Below, piece by piece: positions 37,104 to 46,468 of a stretch of 64,000 bases of DNA (position 1 is the first letter of the stretch; every line of letters begins with the position of its first letter). The DNA is taken from positions 496,001 through 560,000 of the forward strand of contig NZ_CP014944.1 of NCBI RefSeq assembly GCF_001767295.1. The letters run 5' to 3'. Below the pieces are notes generated by a model. That model was not told the origin of the DNA and made no database searches. It saw nothing but the letters and a program-made list of their open reading frames with translations. The translations under genes and the position numbers were made by a program. The DNA is from Colwellia sp. PAMC 20917 (GTDB taxonomy: Bacteria > Pseudomonadota > Gammaproteobacteria > Enterobacterales > Alteromonadaceae).

Positions 37104-37796
37104 ATGACTGAAATATTAACTAACAGACAATTAACTGGCCACGACAATAGCCATATTACTTGGTTAGATGAGCAGACAGGAATTCATCACCAAGCGTTAA
37201 CTGCATGGCAAGCTATGTCTGATGAAGCAAAGTTGGCCGGCTTTGATCTGAAAATCGCCAGTGGATATAGAAACTTCACTCGACAATTAACTATTTGGAA
37301 CCGAAAGTTTTCAGGTCAGCTCGCGATTAAAGATAAGCAAGGGGCAACCCTAGATATTAATAAAATAACGGAACAAGCAATTGTTCAGGGTATTTTATAC
37401 TTTTCGGCACTTCCTGGGGCAAGCCGTCATCATTGGGGATGCGACATCGATATCTATGCTAAAAATTTATTAGCTGACGATGAAAAGCTACAGTTAGAGC
37501 CATGGGAGTTTGCTGTTGGGGGGCCTTTTTATCCATTAAACCAATGGCTAACTCAACATGCTAGTCGCTTTGGCTTTTACTTTCCTTATGATAAATTTCG
37601 CGGTGGTGTCGCTGTAGAGCCTTGGCATTTATCTTATTGGCCAATAGCGCAACATGGAGAAAGGTTATTAACTGAGAACCTGCTTAATTCGGTTCTTTTA
37701 AGCTCAGATATCTTGGGGAAAGAAGAGATTCTTCAGAACCTATCAACTATTTATCAGCAATATATTCAAAATATTGGGAGTATTCACTATGGATAA
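37104..37796 (+). CDS. M15-family D-Ala-D-Ala carboxypeptidase
   Basis: 230 aa. Zinc-peptidase motifs of the VanY/M15B type: SGYRN, LPGASRHHWGCDIDIY (the SxHxxGxAxD site with Asp) and EPWHLSYW (third ligand His with the catalytic Glu/Trp). No signal peptide is apparent, so export or a cytoplasmic role is open. It probably trims peptidoglycan peptides, which suits its position after dapE. Confidence 0.85.
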   Translation: MTEILTNRQLTGHDNSHITWLDEQTGIHHQALTAWQAMSDEAKLAGFDLKIASGYRNFTRQLTIWNRKFSGQLAIKDKQGATLDINKITEQAIVQGILYFSALPGASRHHWGCDIDIYAKNLLADDEKLQLEPWEFAVGGPFYPLNQWLTQHASRFGFYFPYDKFRGGVAVEPWHLSYWPIAQHGERLLTENLLNSVLLSSDILGKEEILQNLSTIYQQYIQNIGSIHYG

Positions 37797-38019
37797 TTGG
37801 TTAGTCATCGTTATTATTATTGCAGCTTTCGCCTTAATAATTGGTAATTTTAGTGTTGTTCAACAAAATGCTAATACACCGTTACGAAAGCAAGGCTTAA
37901 ATGATTTACAAGAAACACTGCCGCGCAGTCATAACAAAGCCCATAAAATGCCAACTATCGTCTCAGCTGAACCGATAGAGTCAAAAGAAAAAAAGCGAAC
38001 TAGCTATTTAAATCGATGA
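37789..38019 (+). CDS. DUF2897-like small membrane protein
   Basis: 76 aa from the ATG at 37789, overlapping the previous stop by 8 bp and preceded by GGGAG. One N-terminal membrane anchor (WLVIVIIIAAFALIIGNF) with a short cytoplasmic Lys/Gln-rich tail. Similar in form to DUF2897 proteins. Function unknown. Confidence 0.7.
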   Translation: MDNWLVIVIIIAAFALIIGNFSVVQQNANTPLRKQGLNDLQETLPRSHNKAHKMPTIVSAEPIESKEKKRTSYLNR

Positions 38020-38149
38020 AATAGCCAAACAGTCTGTTTTAAAAAAGAGTAAATATTGATAAAAATAGGCTGACTTCAACAACTACCTTTAAAATTTCAA
38101 ATACCGTTAAGATGTTAAGATACACTGTAGATAATTTACTTGTAAAAAA

Positions 38150-38178
38150 AACGCCGCTAAAAAATTTAGCGGCGTTTT
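38150..38178. terminator. Strong bidirectional terminator
   Basis: AACGCCGCTAAA and TTTAGCGGCGTT form a perfect 12-bp stem with A-rich DNA on the left and TTTTATTTT on the right, so it can end transcription of both the dapE operon (plus) and bamC (minus). Confidence 0.92.
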
Positions 38179-38205
38179 ATTTTAAATAAGCACTATTAAA
38201 GCACC

Positions 38206-39291
38206 TTAAAAAGCATCTCTAAAAGATAAGCCTCTTTCCATGACTGGAAAAATACGCTCTAGTACTTCAACGGGTAAAGGATTACCATCAGCATCATAGA
38301 TAGTTACCGAGGTTTTACCTTGTTCATCGTTAAGTACAAATTGGTACTTAGCTGGCTCAAGATCAATAACAGGGACGTCATCACCCCATATAACTGACCA
38401 AAAGCTATTTTCAGGCTTCACAAAATCAACAAAGTATATTTTCTTACTTTCATTAAGATCTGTTATCTCAAAGCCATAATCTGTAAAAAACAATGGCATA
38501 TTTGACCAAAGCATTTCAATATCAATTTCAGCAATATATGCAGGCTCTGCTTGAGCGTTTTCACCAATAGTGACAAACTTTTGATTAGCTCGCATTAAAC
38601 GGTTTTCACGTTGCTGCAATCGATATTTAAAATCAACCTGAGCAACAACTTCATTAAGCATTGCCATTTCTGCGCGTTGTTTGTCAATGATGTCCATTGT
38701 TTTACTTGCGCCTTTCTTGTCGGTGCGCATGTAATCAATTAATTTAACACTTAAAGCGACACTTCGACCATGAGGTTTACTTTCAAACTGGTAGGTAAAG
38801 CGCATGCTCTCACTGCTATCTACCGTTTTAAATAACCAGTAACCAGAAACGTCTTCTTCATGGTACCAAGCCGACTCAAATACGTTGTTATCATTACCGA
38901 TAGCCGTTAACTCTACACCATCACTGGCGAGTTGTTCACGCAGTGCTTCAGTGATGAAGTCTTTCAAATCAGTATCTTCTAATATTTGGTCAAACCAAAT
39001 TTTAGCGTTCATTGTACCTGGAACAACACGTGAAGATGAAGCGACAGGAAGAACCAATGAAGGTGCTCTGACATCAACATCTTGGCCAATTGGCCCTTTA
39101 TTATTGATGGCGTCTGAGATAAAAAACTTTGCATTGACTTCAGGCTTATTCAAACCTGTCGGAACACCTATTTGTTTAGCTTCTTTGACTTTGGCGTATT
39201 CAAAATCGCCCATAGCGCTTTTGTTATTAACACTGCCACAACCTGTTACTGCAAGACTTAACAAGGAAAAATAAAATATACGACGATTCAT
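38206..39291 (-). CDS. bamC: Outer-membrane assembly lipoprotein BamC
   Basis: 361 aa from the ATG at 39291 (AGGAG five bases upstream); a GTG two codons earlier is less likely. Lipoprotein signal with lipobox LAVTGC. Two helix-grip domains of the NlpB/DUF domain follow (WFDQILEDTDLKDFI, then FKYRLQQRENRLMRA and the C-terminal domain). BamC is part of the BAM complex that inserts outer-membrane proteins. In relatives dapA lies immediately upstream; here the upstream neighbour is gcvR, divergent, and dapA is absent. Confidence 0.9.
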   Translation of the reverse strand: MNRRIFYFSLLSLAVTGCGSVNNKSAMGDFEYAKVKEAKQIGVPTGLNKPEVNAKFFISDAINNKGPIGQDVDVRAPSLVLPVASSSRVVPGTMNAKIWFDQILEDTDLKDFITEALREQLASDGVELTAIGNDNNVFESAWYHEEDVSGYWLFKTVDSSESMRFTYQFESKPHGRSVALSVKLIDYMRTDKKGASKTMDIIDKQRAEMAMLNEVVAQVDFKYRLQQRENRLMRANQKFVTIGENAQAEPAYIAEIDIEMLWSNMPLFFTDYGFEITDLNESKKIYFVDFVKPENSFWSVIWGDDVPVIDLEPAKYQFVLNDEQGKTSVTIYDADGNPLPVEVLERIFPVMERGLSFRDAF

Positions 39292-39647
39292 TAACACTCC
39301 TGAGGATACAATCTGAATCTTTAAAAGTTGGTTCTTATATCGAACTGACCATAAAAGTTAACTTTGAAACCATTAAATGTAGATTAAATATAGACAACGA
39401 AAACTTTAATCTGCTCTTTGAGTAAATTATCTGTATTAAGTTCCAATATTATCTATAGATTTTACTGATCAGCATATACAAGTATACTATCAGACAAATT
39501 AATGGGCACCATGGTACTTGGCTGTTTTTACAAACACAAGAATTCAACTCGAAAAATAACAAATAAATATATTCTCGCTTTAATAGCGGTTTTTATCTGC
39601 TTTAAATACGTTACAATAGCGACTTTTTTAAACTACTTAGGCTAACT
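39292..39647. promoter_or_regulatory. Divergent bamC/gcvR control region (no gene)
   Basis: This 356-bp AT-rich region has no open frame with a start. Where E. coli-type gene order would place dapA beside bamC, no dapA remnant is visible. A TACAAT hexamer about 35 bp before gcvR is a candidate -10, and ACCATGGT (about 39510) is a small palindrome. Confidence 0.4.
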
Positions 39648-40175
39648 ATGTCTCAATATTTAGTACTCACAGCAATGGGTGCAGACAGAACAGGAAGTGT
39701 TAGTGAGCTTACGAAGCTAGCGAGTAAATGTGGCTGTAATATTATTGACAGTAGAATGGCGATATTTGGCCTAGAGTTTTCTTTGATTATGTTATTAAGT
39801 GGCAGTGCGAAAGCGATTAATCAAATTGAAAATAAGTTACCTGGCGTAGCAGTCAAGCTTGAATTAACCACCATGATGAAAAGAACCTCTGGTTATAAAA
39901 AAAGAGAGTTCACCCATCATTATCAAGTTGATTATGCCGGTATCGACCAACCTGGTTTATTAAAAGCGGTGACCGCATTTTTTGCCACTCGCAATATTGA
40001 CTTATCATCGTTAAAATCAGAAATTGACCCCGTCACTAATCAAATGCGCGCGACCATATTAATAGCTTTAACCGAAGACACAAGTATTGCACAGCTAGAA
40101 AGCGACTACTTTGAACTCTGCGAACAAGTTGATGTGCAAGGCTGCATTAAAAAAGTGAATTCAAACCTTATATAA
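39648..40175 (+). CDS. gcvR: Glycine cleavage regulator GcvR
   Basis: 175 aa with two ACT domains: VLTAMGADRTGSVSELTKLASKCGCNIIDSRMA at the N-terminus and VDYAGIDQPGLLKAVTAFFATRNIDLSSL in the second half. GcvR represses the glycine cleavage operon through GcvA in response to glycine. gcvR followed by bcp is the E. coli arrangement. Not DNA-binding by itself. Confidence 0.93.
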   Translation: MSQYLVLTAMGADRTGSVSELTKLASKCGCNIIDSRMAIFGLEFSLIMLLSGSAKAINQIENKLPGVAVKLELTTMMKRTSGYKKREFTHHYQVDYAGIDQPGLLKAVTAFFATRNIDLSSLKSEIDPVTNQMRATILIALTEDTSIAQLESDYFELCEQVDVQGCIKKVNSNLI

Positions 40176-40197
40176 ACTACATACAAGCAGGATACCC

Positions 40198-40677
40198 ATG
40201 AAAACAATAACTGTTGGCGAAACCGCACCACTATTTACTTTACTTGATGAAAATAGCGATAAAGTCGCTTTAGCTGATTATATTGGTAAAAAACAAGTAC
40301 TGGTCTATTTTTATCCTAAAGCCATGACCCCAGGCTGTACTGTGCAAGCACAGGGGCTAAGAGACAGTAAAAGCGAACTTGAACAATTAAATACAATAGT
40401 CTTTGGCATTAGTCCCGACGAACCGAAGAAGTTAATTAAGTTTTGTCAGCGCGATGCATTAAACTTCACGTTATTGTCAGATGTTGATCACAGTGTTGCT
40501 GACGCCTTTGGCGTATGGGGATTGAAAAAATTTATGGGTAAAGAATACGACGGCATCCATCGTTTAAGTTTTTTAATTGGCTTAAATGGCAAAATTAGTC
40601 ACGTATTTAATAAATTCAAGACAAAAAACCACCATGAAGTTGTTTTAGACGTTTTAACCCTAACGACTAAAAATTAA
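40198..40677 (+). CDS. bcp: Thioredoxin-dependent peroxiredoxin Bcp
   Basis: 159 aa, AhpC/TSA family. Peroxidatic Cys is C47 in KAMTPGCTVQAQG. E. coli Bcp has a resolving Cys five residues later (VQACG); here that position is Gln52, so the enzyme should work as a 1-Cys type or use an external thiol. The remaining sequence (VWGLKKFMGKEYDGIHRLSFLI) is clearly Bcp. Followed by a hairpin. Confidence 0.94.
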   Translation: MKTITVGETAPLFTLLDENSDKVALADYIGKKQVLVYFYPKAMTPGCTVQAQGLRDSKSELEQLNTIVFGISPDEPKKLIKFCQRDALNFTLLSDVDHSVADAFGVWGLKKFMGKEYDGIHRLSFLIGLNGKISHVFNKFKTKNHHEVVLDVLTLTTKN

Positions 40678-40683
40678 CCGTAA

Positions 40684-40712
40684 CGGCTAGCTTATTTGTT
40701 TTAGGCTAGCCG
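40684..40712 (+). terminator. Hairpin after bcp
   Basis: CGGCTAGC / GCTAGCCG, an 8-bp perfect stem with a 13-nt loop, right after the bcp stop. No T-run follows, so termination may be weak. A TATAAT overlaps the next start codon. Confidence 0.5.
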
Positions 40713-40730
40713 CATAAATAGAATGCTATA

Positions 40731-41240
40731 ATGCCTGCTCCTTTAAAATACCTTTCAGCCTATTCTTTAGATATTCAACATAAAGTACAAGCAATGATAA
40801 CGGCTAAGAAGTTATCTGCGTATTTGTTAGCAAAATACCCAGTTACCCATCAAATATATAACGATAAAGCCCTGCGCAGCTATGTGATGGATATTAAAAA
40901 TCAGTACTTAAAAAAATCTGAACCATTAAGCCAAATAAAGTACGACGATAAAATTCATGTTATTAATAACGCATTAGGCTTGCACACTTATGTATCAAGG
41001 GTTCAAGGCAGTAAGCTGAAAAGTAAAAATGAAATACGCATTGGCGCTTTATTTAAAAAAACGCCTGAAACATTTTTGCAAATGATCGTAGTTCACGAAC
41101 TTGCCCATTTAAAAGAAAAAGATCATAACAAAAATTTCTATAAACTTTGTCAGCATATGCAAGCAGATTATCACCAAGTAGAGCTAGATTTACGCATTTA
41201 CTTGACCCAAGTAGAGTTATTTGGCGATATTTACAATTAA
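40731..41240 (+). CDS. YgjP-type metallopeptidase-domain protein
   Basis: 169 aa. Metal-binding motif HELAHLKEKDH with H122, E123, H126 and H132, typical of the YgjP/WLM (DUF45) group of minigluzincin-like proteins. The preceding LGLHTYVSRVQGSKLKSKNEIRIG strand also fits this group. Cytoplasmic, no signal peptide. Substrate unknown. Confidence 0.82.
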   Translation: MPAPLKYLSAYSLDIQHKVQAMITAKKLSAYLLAKYPVTHQIYNDKALRSYVMDIKNQYLKKSEPLSQIKYDDKIHVINNALGLHTYVSRVQGSKLKSKNEIRIGALFKKTPETFLQMIVVHELAHLKEKDHNKNFYKLCQHMQADYHQVELDLRIYLTQVELFGDIYN

Positions 41241-41293
41241 GCTTGAAGCCTATTTTAACGCAAGCTACAGTAATGAAAATATCCTTATAATAA

Positions 41294-41902
41294 ATGCTGA
41301 TGAATATTACTCATGTAAAAAAACGTATCGTTCTTACTGGCGGCCCTGGCGGCGGTAAAACCACCGCGATTGATCTTATTCGCCGTGAATTTTCAGGAAA
41401 AATAGCGACCGTCCCCGAAGCAGCAACGATGATTTTCAGTGGCGGCATTGCTCGTTCAAATAATAATCATGTACTAAAAACACAACAAACTGCTATTTTT
41501 AATTTGCAAAAACATTTAGAAGATATTCAACGAGCGACTTTTGAGCACAGTATTATTTTATGTGACCGAGGCTCTTTAGACGGCCTAGCTTATTGGCCAG
41601 GCAATGATGATGAGTTTTTCCAAGCGATGGATAGCACACTTACTGATGAGTTAGCACGTTACGATGCGGTCATTTTTTTTGAAAGTGCAGCAAAGTCAGG
41701 TGAAAGTATCAAAAGTAATAATCCCATTCGTAATGAATCAGAAAAAGCGGCTATCATTCTTGACGATAAGCTACAGACTATTTGGTCACAACATCCTAAT
41801 TTTAACTTAATTCACAGTGCTGAATCTTTTATCAATAAAGTTATGTTTGGTATCACGACCATTGAAAAAATTATCGAGCAGTATCAAAAAGACTCAGGGT
41901 AA
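41294..41902 (+). CDS. AAA-family predicted ATPase (AAA_28)
   Basis: 202 aa. P-loop GGPGGGKTT at residues 13-21, preceded by VKKRIVLT; Walker-B-like ILCDRGSLDGLAYW, of the NadR-like kinase/ATPase type (AAA_28). It may be a nucleotide- or cofactor-kinase-like protein; substrate not evident. Two ATGs (41294 and 41300) are equally possible as the start. Confidence 0.75.
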   Translation: MLMNITHVKKRIVLTGGPGGGKTTAIDLIRREFSGKIATVPEAATMIFSGGIARSNNNHVLKTQQTAIFNLQKHLEDIQRATFEHSIILCDRGSLDGLAYWPGNDDEFFQAMDSTLTDELARYDAVIFFESAAKSGESIKSNNPIRNESEKAAIILDDKLQTIWSQHPNFNLIHSAESFINKVMFGITTIEKIIEQYQKDSG

Positions 41903-41923
41903 AGTTTACCTTAAAGGACCTCT

Positions 41924-42997
41924 TTAGACGGTACCCTGTTCAGGATAATCACTATTTGATGGCCAAGCATTTAAAACGGCTTTAACTAAGGTTGCCAGGG
42001 GAATAGCAAAGAATATTCCCCAGAAACCCCACATGCCGCCAAATAAAATAACAGCAACAATAATCGTTACTGGATGGAGATTTACCGCCTCTGAAAATAA
42101 TAATGGCACAATAATATTGCCATCAATAGCTTGAATAATACCGTAAGCTATCATTACATAACCGAATTCGCTACCGGTGCCAAATTGAAATAAAGCCACC
42201 AACAAGACAGGAAAAGTGACGATGGTAGCGCCTACATACGGCACAAGTACCGACAACCCCACTAAAACACCAAGTAATACCGCATAATTTAGACCCAGGA
42301 CGATAAAAGCTATGGTCGATGCAGCACCCACAATAAGGATTTCAATCACCTTACCACGAATATAATTCATAATTTGTTGATACATCTCATCGCCTACTTT
42401 CGTCGCCATTAAACGTTCTTTGGGAAGAAATGAGGTGAAATTTGAAATTAATACTTTTTTATCTTTTAGAAAGAAGAACACCATTAACGGCACTAAAATT
42501 AAGTAAATCATCAAAGCAACAATATCAGAAATAGAATTAAGAGAAGCTTTTAAGGCAACTTGTCCCCATTCAATTAACTTATCATTGACGGCAGAAATTA
42601 ATGTTTCTATTTGTCCGGCATTAATTAAATCAGGATATAACTCGGGAAGCGTTAACAAATAGGTTTGTCCCTGAGACACCATTTGCGGTACTTCTTGTAA
42701 TAAATTACTACTTTGTTGCCAAATAACCGGCATTAGCCCAAGAATACCGACTAAAGAAATGCCGATAAACCCCGCTACAACAATACCCACGGCAAATGTT
42801 CTTGATAAGCCAAGACGAACTAGACGATGGACAGGTAAATCTAATAAAAAAGCGATCGCAATAGCAACAAAGACCGGCATAAGTAAGTTATTAAATAAAA
42901 AGACAAAAAGAAAGGCACACAAAAGAATAACCAATAAAGTTACTGCATTTGGATCAGAAAACTTACGCTTATACCATTGAGAAAATAATGAAACCAT
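41924..42997 (-). CDS. perM: AI-2E-family permease PerM
   Basis: 357 aa with about seven or eight membrane segments. It carries the family's LVPLMVFFFLKDKKVL stretch, the MNYIRGKVIEILIVGAAS helix and LSVLVPYVGATIVTFPV. PerM/YhhT-like proteins are predicted exporters or permeases; the autoinducer name is historical. In E. coli perM lies near bepA-yfgD, as here. Convergent with the ATPase gene. Confidence 0.9.
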   Translation of the reverse strand: MVSLFSQWYKRKFSDPNAVTLLVILLCAFLFVFLFNNLLMPVFVAIAIAFLLDLPVHRLVRLGLSRTFAVGIVVAGFIGISLVGILGLMPVIWQQSSNLLQEVPQMVSQGQTYLLTLPELYPDLINAGQIETLISAVNDKLIEWGQVALKASLNSISDIVALMIYLILVPLMVFFFLKDKKVLISNFTSFLPKERLMATKVGDEMYQQIMNYIRGKVIEILIVGAASTIAFIVLGLNYAVLLGVLVGLSVLVPYVGATIVTFPVLLVALFQFGTGSEFGYVMIAYGIIQAIDGNIIVPLLFSEAVNLHPVTIIVAVILFGGMWGFWGIFFAIPLATLVKAVLNAWPSNSDYPEQGTV

Positions 42998-43006
42998 TTA
43001 TATAAC

Positions 43007-43252
43007 TTACCTGTTGGATGAAAGGGGTTGAGGGGCTTTACTAATAAAAAGTTCAAGGGTGTTTTTTTCAAGCCAAGACTCTTTATAGTGGTAACCTTGT
43101 TTCGTTAATAGTTTAGGAATATCTTTGATAGAGCCTTGGTCAGATATTCTCAGTAAACAAAAATCAGCATTCGACATTTTTTTTAACAATAATCGCAATT
43201 GTACTAATGGCACAGGACATTTTTCTGAACTGGCATCATATTCATAGATCAT
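43007..43252 (-). CDS. TusA/SirA-like sulfurtransferase-family protein
   Basis: 81 aa from the ATG at 43252 (a GTG precedes it). It keeps the SirA/TusA signature CPVPLVQLRLLLKKM with the active Cys at residue 12 of the short form, and the beta-alpha-beta-alpha-beta fold. TusA relays sulfur for tRNA thiolation, but short divergent copies often have other roles. Nine bp upstream of perM, so probably co-transcribed with it. Confidence 0.85.
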   Translation of the reverse strand: MIYEYDASSEKCPVPLVQLRLLLKKMSNADFCLLRISDQGSIKDIPKLLTKQGYHYKESWLEKNTLELFISKAPQPLSSNR

Positions 43253-43405
43253 CACTACATACCACTTAAAAAATCATCAGATAACAACAATTGTCACCAA
43301 TAACAGTAAACAAACCTTTTGTTTGATTATCTAATTTGCGACAATTGATTACAATGTTATTGTATTATTTATTTTGATTTGATGGCAAATAAGTACTGAG
43401 GTGAA

Positions 43406-44041
43406 ATGAAAGAGTTACCGATAACAGCTAGTTTAAAAGAAATTACTGCCCATAAAAAGAAACTTAATTGGGGTGATGTACCTGCTATTTATCATATGGC
43501 GGCATCTTCAATTAGTGATATGGACGGGATTTTAACGCATGGTTTTGATAGTGCCTATAAACAATTATTTGATAAAAGTAATTGGAACTATGCCTTTTTA
43601 GAGGCGACTGCTGATAACGATAGCAGTGTAAAGGTTAGCCAAAAGCCAAAAATAGCGTTACGTCATTGCTATGATGAACAAAATTATGAACTTCACTGTT
43701 ATCCGATAGTCAAAGGTGAACGACTCTATACACCATTATCACAAAGTGCCTTATGTCCATTTGTGCAATGGTCACCCGAAAACATGCAAATGCTATTTAG
43801 GATCAATAGTTTAATTTCCTTTATCGTTTTTACTTTTAAAAGTGGTGATCCTGCAGATTTAGCGTTAATAAAGTACTCACATAAACGTGTGCAAGAGCTA
43901 ATAGCTCAACTGAGTCAATCATTTGAAATAGTCGATGTAGTGGGTTATTCCATTGCAGATTTTTGTAAAGAGTTATATCGAGGAAAACCAAACTTCACGA
44001 TAGCTGATTTACTTGATACACCGGATCTAAACACGGAATAA
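43406..44041 (+). CDS. Hypothetical protein
   Basis: 211 aa, good ribosome site (GAGGTG). No signal peptide or membrane segment. The sequence has a central region with YELHCYPIVKGERLYTPLS and a C-terminal VVGYSIADFCKELYRGKP. I do not recognise a family. It starts 150 bp after the divergent TusA-like gene and ends 5 bp before bepA, so it may be co-transcribed with bepA. Confidence 0.7.
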   Translation: MKELPITASLKEITAHKKKLNWGDVPAIYHMAASSISDMDGILTHGFDSAYKQLFDKSNWNYAFLEATADNDSSVKVSQKPKIALRHCYDEQNYELHCYPIVKGERLYTPLSQSALCPFVQWSPENMQMLFRINSLISFIVFTFKSGDPADLALIKYSHKRVQELIAQLSQSFEIVDVVGYSIADFCKELYRGKPNFTIADLLDTPDLNTE

Positions 44042-44046
44042 TTAAT

Positions 44047-45516
44047 TTGCCTTATAAACGTAAGCTTAAAATAAAATCATTATTATTTACCTGCGCATTA
44101 ACAACATTAGTTGCTAGCCCGTACGGCTTTTCCCAAGAAAATAATAAAAACAAACTTCCTGAAATTGGCACGGCTGGATTTAGCGTTCTATCTGTTGATA
44201 AAGAACGCCAGATAGGTAACGCGATGATGCGTCATATTCGCGCTTCTCAGCCGTTGGTCAATGACCCTGTTTTAATTGAATATATTAACGATTTAGGCAA
44301 CCGTTTAGTCAAGAATGCCCAAGATGTTAATTACAGCTTCGAATTTTTTATCATTAGAAATAAAGAAATCAATGCCTTTGCCTTTTTTGGGGGGCATGTT
44401 GGCATTCATAGTGGCTTAATTACCCTCGCTGATACCGAGAGCGAATTAGCCTCGGTAATCGGTCATGAAATATCTCATGTAACCCAACGTCACTTAGCCC
44501 GTAGGCTTGAGGCTCAAAGTAGAAATCAACCGCTAACCACTGCAGCGATGATTTCAGGGGTATTACTGGCATTAGTTAATCCATCTATTGGTATGGCTGC
44601 ATTAACCACAACAATGGCGGCGTCAAAGCAATCAAGTATTAATTTTACCCGTGGCAATGAGCAAGAAGCCGACCGTGTTGGCATTACCCTACTCGCACAA
44701 AGCGGTTTTGATCCGCAAGGTGCCCCCGATTTTTTTGGAAAAATGGCAGTAAAATATCGTTATACTTCAAAGCCACCAGCAATGCTATTAACTCATCCGG
44801 TGCCTGAATCTCGCATTGCCGAAGCCCGTGTACGTGCTCATGGTTTAGAAAGTCGTCCTTCAGCTCCTAGTTTAAACTTTGCGCTCGCAAAAGCGCGTAT
44901 TCAAGCACGTTACGAATCAACGGCCTTAGAAAACATTGCAACTTTTGAAGATAGTATAAAAAAACAAAACTACACTTACAGAGCCGCGGCCGACTATGGC
45001 TTAGCCTTATCATTATTTGAAAATAAAGAGTATCAAGCGGCTAAAAAAATACTTGAAAGATTACTCAGCGAAGACAAAAACAATCTATTCTATGCAGATG
45101 CACTAACCGATGTTTATATTAAAACAAAAGAAGTAAATAAAGCGCTTACTATGCTCAGTGCCCTTAATTTATTGATGCCAAATAACCAAGTTGTTACCTT
45201 AAACTTTGCCAACGCTCTCGTTGAAAACAGTCAATATTCAGAAGCTGAAGTACTTTTACAAGACTACCTGTTAGTTAAACCAGGTAATTTTATCGCTTAT
45301 GATATATTAACGACGGTCTATGAAAAACAAGATAAAAAAGCACTGATGCATGCGACAAAAGGCGAGATATTTGCACTTTTAGGGGCATACTCTCGTGCGG
45401 TCGACGAATTACAAACGGGCTACAATTTTACAGATAATCAACCGTTAGTCGAAAAACGTATCAAAGCACGAATATTGCAATTTCAAGATCAAGAACAAAA
45501 ACTTAAAAGACTATAG
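44047..45516 (+). CDS. bepA: Beta-barrel assembly-enhancing protease BepA
   Basis: 489 aa from a TTG start. Signal peptide to about residue 28; M48 protease domain with zinc motif H140-E-I-S-H144 (VIGHEISHVTQRHLARR) and the downstream Glu in EQEADRVG; C-terminal TPR array (about 300-470). BepA degrades or helps fold outer-membrane proteins such as LptD in the periplasm. No in-frame ATG is found before the mature domain, which supports the TTG. The next gene is the YfgD homologue, as in E. coli. Confidence 0.93.
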   Translation: MPYKRKLKIKSLLFTCALTTLVASPYGFSQENNKNKLPEIGTAGFSVLSVDKERQIGNAMMRHIRASQPLVNDPVLIEYINDLGNRLVKNAQDVNYSFEFFIIRNKEINAFAFFGGHVGIHSGLITLADTESELASVIGHEISHVTQRHLARRLEAQSRNQPLTTAAMISGVLLALVNPSIGMAALTTTMAASKQSSINFTRGNEQEADRVGITLLAQSGFDPQGAPDFFGKMAVKYRYTSKPPAMLLTHPVPESRIAEARVRAHGLESRPSAPSLNFALAKARIQARYESTALENIATFEDSIKKQNYTYRAAADYGLALSLFENKEYQAAKKILERLLSEDKNNLFYADALTDVYIKTKEVNKALTMLSALNLLMPNNQVVTLNFANALVENSQYSEAEVLLQDYLLVKPGNFIAYDILTTVYEKQDKKALMHATKGEIFALLGAYSRAVDELQTGYNFTDNQPLVEKRIKARILQFQDQEQKLKRL

Positions 45517-45535
45517 TCCATATTACAGAAACGTT

Positions 45536-45564
45536 TAGAATAGGTACTATAACGGCCTATTCTA
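45536..45564 (+). terminator. Hairpin after bepA
   Basis: TAGAATAGG / CCTATTCTA, a perfect 9-bp stem with an 11-nt loop, 19 bp after the bepA stop. Not followed by a T-tract, so strength is uncertain. Confidence 0.5.
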
Positions 45565-45614
45565 TCGATTAACCCTTAAAATCATTTAATTTTAGCACCC
45601 ATTGAGATCTAGCC

Positions 45615-45953
45615 ATGTTAACGATTTATCACAACCCTCGCTGTTCTAAAAGCCGCCAAACCTTGGCGTTGATTGAAGAAAACAACCAAGAGGTTTGCAT
45701 TGTAGAATATTTAAAAAAACCACTGGATGAAAGCACTATCCAGTCACTTTTATCACGTTTAAATGTTTCCCCTATTCAAATGATGCGCACTAAAGAAAGT
45801 GAATTTAAAGAACAAGCATTAGCGCAAGCAACCGACAAACAACTCATTGAAGCTATGGTGAACACCCCAAAACTTATTGAGCGACCAATTGTTACTACGC
45901 AAACGAAAGCCATCATTGGTCGACCTCCTGAAAACGTTCTAACACTCTTTTAA
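45615..45953 (+). CDS. ArsC-family reductase (YfgD-like)
   Basis: 112 aa. HNPRCSKSRQTL with the active Cys, MMRTKESEFKE, PKLIERPIV and the last GRPPENVLTLF are all arsenate-reductase-family motifs, including the RPIV region. Position after bepA marks it as YfgD, whose arsenate activity is unproven. Uses glutaredoxin in true ArsC proteins. Confidence 0.9.
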   Translation: MLTIYHNPRCSKSRQTLALIEENNQEVCIVEYLKKPLDESTIQSLLSRLNVSPIQMMRTKESEFKEQALAQATDKQLIEAMVNTPKLIERPIVTTQTKAIIGRPPENVLTLF

Positions 45954-46017
45954 TTTCAATATAAAATTTAATTCAACAAGTTAGTGAAACAATTTGCTAA
46001 CCAACAGGATAGCTTTC

Positions 46018-46416
46018 ATGACTAAGACACAAAGATTTTCAACACCAACATTTAAAAAGATAACCTTAATTGGCTATTTTTCTTTATTATTTTTTATGCC
46101 GCTTTGGCTACTCTATTTAAACCCTTCACAAGGTTTGTCGCCGATATTAAGTTTATGCTTATTCACTGTGCCACTGTTATTTCCTCTAAAGGGTTTGCTG
46201 GCAGGTAATCCTTATACCTATGCTTGGTCGAGCTTTGTCGTTATGATTTATTTCCTACACAGTTTAACCACGCTGTGGGTCTCTCCAGCAGATATAGTTT
46301 GGGCATCATTAGAGCTTATATTTGCCACGATGATGTTTATTGGTGGTAGTTATTACGCGAAATACAGGGGTCAAGAGCTAGGCTTGAGTATAAGAAAAGC
46401 TAAAGATAAAGCGTAA
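46018..46416 (+). CDS. DUF2069 membrane protein
   Basis: 132 aa from the ATG at 46018, which has AGGA at the right distance; an earlier ATG is eight codons upstream. Four hydrophobic segments match the DUF2069 family, with the conserved YTYAWSSFVVMIYFLHSLTTLW. Function unknown; often beside arsC/wrbA-type genes. Confidence 0.85.
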   Translation: MTKTQRFSTPTFKKITLIGYFSLLFFMPLWLLYLNPSQGLSPILSLCLFTVPLLFPLKGLLAGNPYTYAWSSFVVMIYFLHSLTTLWVSPADIVWASLELIFATMMFIGGSYYAKYRGQELGLSIRKAKDKA

Positions 46417-46468
46417 CGCTTTAATAAAAGTTTTATAACCTAACCACCATTATAGTTAAGGGCTGAAA

